Positions 33,734 to 39,619 of a stretch of DNA of 39,619 nucleotides are shown here, piece after piece. The DNA comes from Oxalobacteraceae bacterium (GTDB lineage: Bacteria; Pseudomonadota; Gammaproteobacteria; Burkholderiales; Burkholderiaceae_D): contig JAIXYM010000139.1 of the NCBI GenBank assembly GCA_027490255.1, forward strand, positions 1 to 39,619. The letters are read 5' to 3'. The notes beneath the pieces are model-generated. The model saw only the letters and a list, made by a program, of their open reading frames with translations. It was not told the origin of the DNA and searched no databases. A program made the position numbers and the translations under genes. Position 1 is the first letter of the stretch, and each line of letters opens with the position of its first letter.

Positions 33734-34804
33734 TTACAGAATGCTGACAAAACGCCAGATATGATTTTCGTCCCTGAAACGGCGTAGCTCGCCCGCATAC
33801 CAAAGCCGATGAAGGTGGGCAAGCGCCTCACCCATCGCGAAAGTGAGCTGATGCATATCCAGCTCGCGCTGAAACATAATGGGAACAATATCAGCTGCTG
33901 ATTGAGGCGTAGTGCAGGCGGCTTTGACTTCGGCCAGTCGGTCCGCATGATGCGAGGCCAGTTGTGCGATACGCTTGTGCAGGCCACGAAAAGGTTTTCC
34001 ATGCGAGGGCAGGACCAGTGTCTGCTCCGAGAAAGGTTTGAATTTTTGAATTGAATCGAGAAAATTACCTACCGCATCCGATTCGGGTTCGATCGCAAAA
34101 ACTGACGTGTTCGTCGAAATTCTCGGCAAGACCATATCGCCAGAGATCAATACATTCAGGTCAGCGCAATACAGTGTGGCATGTTCGGGTGAATGACCGG
34201 TACCGGTAATCACGCGCCATTGATGCGCGCCGATCGAGACAGGCCGGCTCTCTTCAAGGCGAATAAAACTTTCCGGTACGGCCGGCACCAGTGTCGGGTA
34301 ATAATTCTGACGTCCCTTTAACTGCGCAAGCATTGATTCATCATTGAGACCGTGATGCTGAAAATACGGCAGCATCGACGGCCCATCAGCGCCGGGCAAA
34401 CCGGCGGCCATCATGCGCGCAAATCCGTACTCTCCGACAGTCATGTAAAGCGGCGCCTGCCAGCGCTCGCATAACCAAGCCGACAAACCCACGTGATCCG
34501 GATGACAGTGCGTCACGATCACGCGAAACACCGGTAAGCCGCGCAGTTCGTGCGCAAAAATCGATTCCCATGCATCGCGGGTCGCATCGCTGGCAATACC
34601 GCAATCCACAATCGTCCAGCCTTGTTCGACTGACCCGTCGGACGCGTCACGTACATCTTCCAGCAGCCACAGATTGATATGGTTGAGCGCGAATGGCAGA
34701 CCCATGCGCAGCCACCGTACGCCAAGGGCAACTTCCATTGTTGCGCCGGTGGCGGGCAGCGTTTCGCCAAAGACATATTCAAGCTCGGATTCTTGAGGAT
34801 TCAT
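33734..34804 (-). CDS. MBL-fold metallo-hydrolase
   Basis: 356 residues, metallo-beta-lactamase fold. The dinuclear metal signature is VTHCHPDHVGLS (His99, His101, Asp103, His104); later metal ligands are in GTGHSPEHATLY and LPSHGKPF. The C-terminal ~90 residues (HADRLAEVKAACTTP... GEALAHLHRL) form the winged-helix region typical of LACTB2-like hydrolases. I start at ATG 34804 (MNPQESELEY); an ATG at 34861 would add 19 residues reaching towards the liuR operator. Divergent from the MerR regulator, so possibly controlled by it. Probable thioester or ester hydrolase; substrate unknown. Confidence 0.85.
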   Translation of the reverse strand: MNPQESELEYVFGETLPATGATMEVALGVRWLRMGLPFALNHINLWLLEDVRDASDGSVEQGWTIVDCGIASDATRDAWESIFAHELRGLPVFRVIVTHCHPDHVGLSAWLCERWQAPLYMTVGEYGFARMMAAGLPGADGPSMLPYFQHHGLNDESMLAQLKGRQNYYPTLVPAVPESFIRLEESRPVSIGAHQWRVITGTGHSPEHATLYCADLNVLISGDMVLPRISTNTSVFAIEPESDAVGNFLDSIQKFKPFSEQTLVLPSHGKPFRGLHKRIAQLASHHADRLAEVKAACTTPQSAADIVPIMFQRELDMHQLTFAMGEALAHLHRLWYAGELRRFRDENHIWRFVSIL

Positions 34805-34895
34805 AGTGCCCAACGTATGGAAAATAGAATGGAAGAGAACGGGGTGCGGCGGGGTTCCCATTTGCGCGGCGCGCGCCTACAATACGGCTTCACTT

Positions 34896-34913
34896 GACGT
34901 TTACGTAAACGTC
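34896..34913. promoter_or_regulatory. Perfect palindrome in the MBL/liuR divergent promoter
   Basis: GACGTTTACGTAAACGTC, an exact 18-bp palindrome, 25 bp before the MerR-type gene. Resembles operator types described for LiuR, the MerR regulator of branched-chain amino-acid breakdown in proteobacteria. Likely controls liuR and the downstream acyl-CoA genes, perhaps also the divergent MBL gene. Confidence 0.75.
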
Positions 34914-34938
34914 GATTCTAGCGCGATTCCGTATCCTT

Positions 34939-35367
34939 ATGGCAACTTACACGATTACCGAGCTGGCGAAGGAATTCGACATCACGCCCCGTGCGATTCG
35001 ATTTTACGAGGATCAGGGATTATTGAGTCCCAGCCGCGAGGGTGCTGGCGGCCGTACGCGCGTGTATGGTGCGCGCGATCGCACCCGTCTGAAGCTGACT
35101 TTGCGCGGCAAGCGACTGGGTCTGACGCTCTCCGAAATTCGTGATCTGGTCGATATGTACGAGTCCCCCAAGGATTCTGCTGCTCAGCTCAAGCGATTCA
35201 TGGCAGTACTCGCCAGACATCGCGAATCGTTAGAGCAGCAGCGCGAAGATATTGAAGTCACCCTCGCTGAAATCGCAGCGCATGAAGAAAAGTGTCAGCA
35301 GATGCTCGACGAGCATCCTGCCGGTCAGCGGTCTCGGGCAAAATCTACCGCTCGTCGCGCCGCCTGA
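34939..35367 (+). CDS. liuR: MerR-family regulator, LiuR type
   Basis: 142 residues. MerR-type winged helix at the N-terminus ([32 protein letters not shown]... [35 protein letters not shown]), then a dimerisation coiled coil ([35 protein letters not shown]) and a basic tail. No metal-binding Cys pattern of CueR/MerR type. Position directly before isovaleryl-CoA dehydrogenase identifies it as LiuR, which senses leucine/isovalerate breakdown intermediates. A perfect palindrome sits upstream. Confidence 0.85.
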   Translation: MATYTITELAKEFDITPRAIRFYEDQGLLSPSREGAGGRTRVYGARDRTRLKLTLRGKRLGLTLSEIRDLVDMYESPKDSAAQLKRFMAVLARHRESLEQQREDIEVTLAEIAAHEEKCQQMLDEHPAGQRSRAKSTARRAA

Positions 35368-35390
35368 AAAATACTGTTACGGAGATACGC

Positions 35391-36575
35391 ATGACCGATT
35401 TACCGGGACTGAGCTTTGATCATGGCGATGACATCGCCGCACTGCGCGATGCAGTGCGCGAATTTGCTGCTGTCGAGATCGCCCCGCGTGCCGCGGAAAT
35501 CGATCGTACAGATGAATTTCCGATGGATTTGTGGCGCAAGATGGGTGATATCGGTTTGCTGGGTGTGACGGTCGAAGAAGATCTTGGCGGTAGCGGCCTC
35601 GGTTATCTGGCCCATATCATCGCGATGGAAGAAATTTCACGAGCATCTGCCTCGGTCGGTCTGTCGTATGGTGCGCATTCCAACTTATGCGTGAATCAGA
35701 TTCGCCGCAATGGCACCGATGCGCAGCGTGCTGCGTATCTGCCCAAGTTGATTTCAGGTGAACATGTCGGCGCACTCGCCATGTCCGAACCGAACGCTGG
35801 CTCCGATGTGGTGAGCATGAAGCTGCGCGCGGATTTCAAAGGCGATCACTGGGTACTCAATGGCAGCAAGATGTGGATCACTAACGGCCCTGACGCCGAT
35901 GTATTGGTGGTCTATGCGAAAAACGACATCGAAGCCGGTCCACGCGGCATCACCGCTTTTCTGATCGAAAAAAACTTTCCTGGTTTCTCCGTCGCGCAAA
36001 AACTCGACAAGCTCGGCATGCGCGGCTCGCACACCGGCGAACTCGTATTTCAGAATTGCCGAGTGCCCGCAGAGAACGTGCTCGGTGGGCTGGGTCGTGG
36101 TGTGAATGTGCTGATGTCGGGTTTAGATTATGAGCGTGCCGTGCTGTCTGGTGGTCCGTTGGGAATCATGCAGGCTTGTATGGATGCAGTCGTGCCTTAT
36201 GTGCACGACCGCAAGCAATTTGGTCAACCGATTGGTGAATTCCAGCTCATGCAGGGCAAGCTCGCCGACATGTATTCCACCATGATGGCCTGCAAGGCTT
36301 ATGTGTACGCGGTGGGACAAGCCTGTGATCGCGCCAAATCGCCCGAGCAGATACGTGCCTTGCGCAAGGATGCGGCCGGCGCTATTTTGTATTCCGCCGA
36401 GAAGGCTACGTGGATGGCAGGCGAAGCGATTCAGACGCTCGGTGGCAACGGTTATATTAACGAGTATCCGGTTGGTCGCTTGTGGCGCGATGCCAAGCTG
36501 TATGAAATTGGTGCGGGCACCAGTGAAATACGACGTATGCTGATCGGCCGTGAATTGTTCGCTGAAACCTCTTAA
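35391..36575 (+). CDS. liuA: Isovaleryl-CoA dehydrogenase
   Basis: 394 residues, acyl-CoA dehydrogenase family (FAD). It oxidises isovaleryl-CoA to 3-methylcrotonyl-CoA in leucine degradation. Motifs: [17 protein letters not shown] (FAD/substrate), [57 protein letters not shown] and the C-terminal [32 protein letters not shown] and [13 protein letters not shown] favour the isovaleryl-CoA branch, as does liuR upstream. ATG 35391 has GGAG 7 bases before it. aceK follows within 13 bp. Confidence 0.92.
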   Translation: MTDLPGLSFDHGDDIAALRDAVREFAAVEIAPRAAEIDRTDEFPMDLWRKMGDIGLLGVTVEEDLGGSGLGYLAHIIAMEEISRASASVGLSYGAHSNLCVNQIRRNGTDAQRAAYLPKLISGEHVGALAMSEPNAGSDVVSMKLRADFKGDHWVLNGSKMWITNGPDADVLVVYAKNDIEAGPRGITAFLIEKNFPGFSVAQKLDKLGMRGSHTGELVFQNCRVPAENVLGGLGRGVNVLMSGLDYERAVLSGGPLGIMQACMDAVVPYVHDRKQFGQPIGEFQLMQGKLADMYSTMMACKAYVYAVGQACDRAKSPEQIRALRKDAAGAILYSAEKATWMAGEAIQTLGGNGYINEYPVGRLWRDAKLYEIGAGTSEIRRMLIGRELFAETS

Positions 36576-36588
36576 GCGTCATCGCCCT

Positions 36589-38376
36589 ATGCAGAATTTC
36601 CCCAAGCTTCTGTCGTCACAAATCGCATTCGATATTGCACGCGTGTTGCTGGATGGTTTCGACAAGCACTATCGTTTGTTTCGGCAATCGAGTCAGGCCG
36701 CGCGCCGTCATTTTGAGCAAATGACTTGGAAGCAGGCGCAGGCCGAGGCGCGTGACCGCATTGCGTTTTATGAGTTGCGCGTCAAGGAATGCGTGCAGAC
36801 GCTCGAAGACGAATACGATGAGGCTGATTTGTCTGACACCGTATGGCGCGAAGTGAAATTGCATTACATCGGTATGCTGACTGATCATCGCCAGCCTGAA
36901 CTAGCCGAGACATTCTTTAACTCAGTCTGCTGCAAGATTTTGCATCGCACTTACTTCAACAACGATTTCATTTTCGTGCGGCCGGCGGTGTCTACCGAGT
37001 ATATCGAGCCGGCTGATACCACACCTACCTATCGTGTTTACTATCCGGGCGCTGAAGGCCTAGATAAGTCACTGCGACGCATGGTGACCAATTTCCAATT
37101 CGATTGTGAATTCGCCGACCTCGATCGGGATGTGGCGCAGGTCGCAGCATGGTTGACTCGCATCATGGGTCATGCGGTACTCGAACCTAATCATCAGATA
37201 CAAATATTATCCAGCCCGTTTTTCCGTAACAAAGGCGCTTATTTAGTCGGAAAAATTCTTAATGGCGGCCGCGAATATCCTTTCGTGATCCCGGTGCTGC
37301 ACAATCGTCGCGGTCACCTCATACTCGATACTGTACTCACGGATGTCGGTCTGATTACGCTGTTGTTTTCATTTACGCGTGCTTACTTTCAGGTGGATAT
37401 GGAAGTACCCTCTGCGTATGTGAAATTCTTACGCAGCATGCTGCCCAATAAACCGCGCAGTGAGATCTACACCATTCTCGGTTTGCAAAAGCAGGGCAAG
37501 GCGGCCTTCTATCGCGACTTCTTGCATCACCTCGCACATTCGTCCGATAGTTTCGAAATCGCCCCCGGCATTCGCGGCTTGGTGATGGTGGTGTTCTCGC
37601 TGCCTTCATTTCCTTATGTGTTCAAGGCGATCAAGGACAGTTTTCCACCGCCCAAAGAAACGACGCGCGCCTTGGTCAAAGAAAAATATCAGCTGGTCAA
37701 ATGCCACGACCGCGTTGGTCGCATGGCGGACACGCTGGAATACTCGGATGTCGCCTTTCCACGTTCGCGCTTTTCAGAAGAACTACTCGCTGAACTGAAA
37801 GCGGTGGCGCCCTCGCTGGTCGAGGAGGATGATGATCAGATCATCGTTCGCCACTTGTACATCGAACGACGCATGACACCACTGAACATTTGGCTGACGG
37901 ATGCCGAGGCGGCAGGCGATGAAGTCAAGCTCGAACACGGTGTGATGGAATATGGCAATTCGATCAAAGATCTTGTGGCCGCTAATATTTTCCCTGGCGA
38001 CATGCTTTACAAAAATTTTGGTGTCACGCGGCAGGGGCGCGTCGTGTTTTACGATTACGATGAAATCGAATACATCTCCGACTGTAATTTCCGCGACATA
38101 CCCGCGCCGCGCAACGAAGAAGATGAAATGTCGGCCGAGCCCTGGTATTCGGTTGCGAAAAATGATGTATTTCCCGAGCAGTTTGGTGTCTTTTTGCTGG
38201 GAAATCCCAAAGTCAGAAAGTATTTCCTGAAGCATCATGCCGATCTGCTGACGGCAGATTACTGGCGTCAGCGAAAATTGCGGATTCAGGATGGGCAGGT
38301 CGAAGATGTCTTTCCGTATCCGCAGGAAATCCGATTTATCAACCAGGCAAATGACCCGGCCGTTAAAACGGCCTGA
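36589..38376 (+). CDS. aceK: Isocitrate dehydrogenase kinase/phosphatase
   Basis: 595 residues, normal for AceK. It phosphorylates isocitrate dehydrogenase to divert isocitrate into the glyoxylate shunt, and reverses this. Family segments: [25 protein letters not shown] at the N-terminus, the ATP/regulatory region [27 protein letters not shown] and [32 protein letters not shown], and the catalytic [21 protein letters not shown] with the Asp pair. The start is ATG 36589; a ribosome-binding site is weak, suggesting coupling to liuA. A terminator overlaps its stop codon. Its place between leucine-breakdown genes links acetyl-CoA supply to the glyoxylate switch. Confidence 0.95.
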   Translation: MQNFPKLLSSQIAFDIARVLLDGFDKHYRLFRQSSQAARRHFEQMTWKQAQAEARDRIAFYELRVKECVQTLEDEYDEADLSDTVWREVKLHYIGMLTDHRQPELAETFFNSVCCKILHRTYFNNDFIFVRPAVSTEYIEPADTTPTYRVYYPGAEGLDKSLRRMVTNFQFDCEFADLDRDVAQVAAWLTRIMGHAVLEPNHQIQILSSPFFRNKGAYLVGKILNGGREYPFVIPVLHNRRGHLILDTVLTDVGLITLLFSFTRAYFQVDMEVPSAYVKFLRSMLPNKPRSEIYTILGLQKQGKAAFYRDFLHHLAHSSDSFEIAPGIRGLVMVVFSLPSFPYVFKAIKDSFPPPKETTRALVKEKYQLVKCHDRVGRMADTLEYSDVAFPRSRFSEELLAELKAVAPSLVEEDDDQIIVRHLYIERRMTPLNIWLTDAEAAGDEVKLEHGVMEYGNSIKDLVAANIFPGDMLYKNFGVTRQGRVVFYDYDEIEYISDCNFRDIPAPRNEEDEMSAEPWYSVAKNDVFPEQFGVFLLGNPKVRKYFLKHHADLLTADYWRQRKLRIQDGQVEDVFPYPQEIRFINQANDPAVKTA

Positions 38377-38385
38377 ATTTTTATT
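38358..38385 (+). terminator. Terminator overlapping the aceK stop
   Basis: GGCCGT-TAAA-ACGGCC (38358-38373) is followed by the TGA stop and AATTTTTATT. G/C-rich stem and T-rich tail fit an intrinsic terminator. It overlaps aceK codons and would lower transcription into the thiolase gene. Confidence 0.65.
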
Positions 38386-38395
38386 GGAGAGAGCA

Positions 38396-39577
38396 ATGCA
38401 AGACCCTATCGTGATCGTCGGCGCCGCACGTACCCCTATGGGTGCTTTTCAGGGCGATTTTTCTTCACTGTCCGCGCATGATCTAGGTGCGGTTGCGATT
38501 CGTGCAGCCGTCGAACGAGCGGGCATCAAGCCAGACGTGGTGAATGACGTGATCTTTGGTAACTGCCTGATGGCCGCTCAGGGTCAGGCACCCGCACGCC
38601 AAGCGTCGATCAAGGCCGGCATTCCCGTATCAGCGGGTGCTGTCACGCTGTCTAAAATGTGTGGCTCCGCTATGCAGTCCACGATTTATGGTTTTGATTC
38701 GCTGGTCGCGGGCACCAATGACGTGGTGGTTACAGGCGGCATGGAATCCATGACCAATGCACCTTATCTGGTGCCGAAAGCACGCGGTGGCTATCGCATT
38801 GGTCATGGCATGTTGTATGACCACATGATGCTCGATGGTCTGGAAGATGCGTATGAAAAAGGCCGCGCGATGGGTACGTACGCTGAGGATTGCTCCGCCA
38901 AATATCAATTCACTCGTGAAGCTCAGGATGCCTTTGCCATTGAGTCGGTCAAGCGCGCTCAGGCGGCCACTGCCGATGGCAGCTTTGCGTGGGAAATCGC
39001 GCCGGTTACGGTCACAGGTCGTGGCGGTGATGTGGTCATTGACAAGGATGAAGGTCCGCTCAAGGCGAAAATCGACAAGATTCCACAACTTAAACCCGCT
39101 TTCAAAAAAGACGGCACGATTACCGCAGCCTCGTCATCGTCCATCAATGACGGCGCTGCAGCTCTGGTATTGATGCGCGAGTCCACGGCCAAGAAACTTG
39201 GTGCCGAGCCGATTGCGCGCATCGTTGCGCATACCCGCCATTCACAAGAGCCGAACTGGTTCACCACCGCACCGGTGGGCGCGATTGAAAAGCTGTATGC
39301 AAAGACGGGCTGGAGCAGCAAGGACGTTGATCTGTTCGAAGTTAACGAAGCCTTTGCGGCGGTTGCGATGGCAGCGATGAAAGAACACAACATCGCCCAT
39401 GACAAAATCAATATTCATGGCGGTGCTTGCGCACTCGGCCATCCTATTGGTGCCTCGGGTGCGCGCATTATCGTCACGCTCTTGGGCGCACTGAAAAAAA
39501 CCGGCGGCAAGCGTGGTGTTGCTGCGCTGTGTATCGGTGGCGGCGAAGCGACCGCGATGGCGCTGGAGATGGTCTAA
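38396..39577 (+). CDS. Acetyl-CoA C-acetyltransferase (thiolase)
   Basis: 393 residues, thiolase family. The nucleophile Cys is in TLSKMCGSAMQS (about residue 89); other active-site blocks are ESMTNAPYL, NEAFAAVAMA, GGACALGHPIGASGARI (His) and CIGGGEATAMA (second Cys). It makes or cleaves acetoacetyl-CoA, finishing leucine and ketone-body breakdown or feeding polyhydroxybutyrate. TTGGAGAGA precedes the ATG at 38396. It follows aceK and a possible terminator, and is followed by the start of another SDR gene three bases after its stop. Confidence 0.94.
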   Translation: MQDPIVIVGAARTPMGAFQGDFSSLSAHDLGAVAIRAAVERAGIKPDVVNDVIFGNCLMAAQGQAPARQASIKAGIPVSAGAVTLSKMCGSAMQSTIYGFDSLVAGTNDVVVTGGMESMTNAPYLVPKARGGYRIGHGMLYDHMMLDGLEDAYEKGRAMGTYAEDCSAKYQFTREAQDAFAIESVKRAQAATADGSFAWEIAPVTVTGRGGDVVIDKDEGPLKAKIDKIPQLKPAFKKDGTITAASSSSINDGAAALVLMRESTAKKLGAEPIARIVAHTRHSQEPNWFTTAPVGAIEKLYAKTGWSSKDVDLFEVNEAFAAVAMAAMKEHNIAHDKINIHGGACALGHPIGASGARIIVTLLGALKKTGGKRGVAALCIGGGEATAMALEMV

Positions 39578-39580
39578 GTC

Positions 39581-39619
39581 ATGACAACGGCCCTGATCAT
39601 CGGCGCATCGCGCGGCATA
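39581..39619 (+). CDS. Start of a short-chain dehydrogenase (cut by the window edge)
   Basis: Only 13 codons are present: MTTALIIGASRGI. The GASRGI pattern is the cofactor-binding loop of an SDR. It starts three bases after the thiolase stop and is probably in the same operon. Confidence 0.65.
   Translation, partial: MTTALIIGASRGI

Overview
This window is most of a photosynthesis gene cluster (PGC) of a purple bacterium, joined on its right to ordinary chromosomal genes. The photosynthesis genes are bchI-bchD-bchO, crtE-crtF-bchC-bchX-bchY-bchZ-pufB-[unknown small gene]-pufA-pufL-pufM-pufC-crtA-crtD-crtC, and on the minus strand lhaA-puhA-puhB-puhC-crtI-crtB. The order pufBALMC followed by crtADC, the tetraheme PufC, and the right flank (argS, SPOR protein, dsbA, SDR; then a liuR/isovaleryl-CoA dehydrogenase/aceK/thiolase block) suggest a betaproteobacterium, probably Burkholderiales. 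That placement is an inference from gene order and moderate GC; no rRNA or other strong marker is present.

Layout. 1-1500: AT-richer, gene-poor DNA with one small possible secreted protein and a 3' fragment of a tRNA-Phe gene that looks like an attachment-site remnant. 1.5-5.7 kb: Mg-chelatase operon (small membrane protein, bchI, bchD, bchO). 5.8-7.3 kb, minus strand: a lipoprotein with a TbpB-like C-terminal barrel, divergent from crtE. 7.5-21.8 kb: one long plus-strand series for carotenoid synthesis (crtE, crtF), the last reductive steps of bacteriochlorophyll a synthesis (bchCXYZ), the antenna and reaction centre (puf), and the spheroidene branch (crtADC). 21.8-27.9 kb, minus strand: lhaA, puhABC, crtI, crtB. 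27.9-28.06 kb: a regulatory gap with a candidate small RNA. 28.2-33 kb: argS, SPOR protein, dsbA, an SDR, a helical-backbone metal receptor. 33.1-39.6 kb: an XRE-type regulator, an MBL-fold hydrolase, and a MerR-controlled leucine/acyl-CoA block that includes aceK.

Regulation is readable. Upstream of bchI, crtE, bchC and lhaA there are paired TGT-N12-ACA (PpsR/CrtJ-type) palindromes, one or both half-sites sometimes degenerate, always 7-8 bp apart. At crtE and bchC the first site overlaps a TTGACA -35 box. The PGC is therefore probably organised into three or four light/oxygen-controlled transcription units. The pathway implied is GGPP -> phytoene (CrtB) -> desaturation (CrtI) -> hydroxy/methoxy carotenoids (CrtC, CrtD, CrtF) -> keto-carotenoids of the spheroidenone type (CrtA), feeding an RC-LH1 complex.

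Most interesting: a well-supported 73-residue single-span membrane protein encoded between pufB and pufA, where the two LH1 antenna genes are normally adjacent. I do not recognise it. It is a candidate extra RC-LH1 subunit or assembly factor. Also notable are the candidate sRNA between lhaA and argS, the TbpB-like lipoprotein sharing a PpsR-type operator with crtE, and the 226-nt overlap of crtD and crtC. bchFNBHLM, bchG, bchP, acsF, puhE and ppsR are not in the window.
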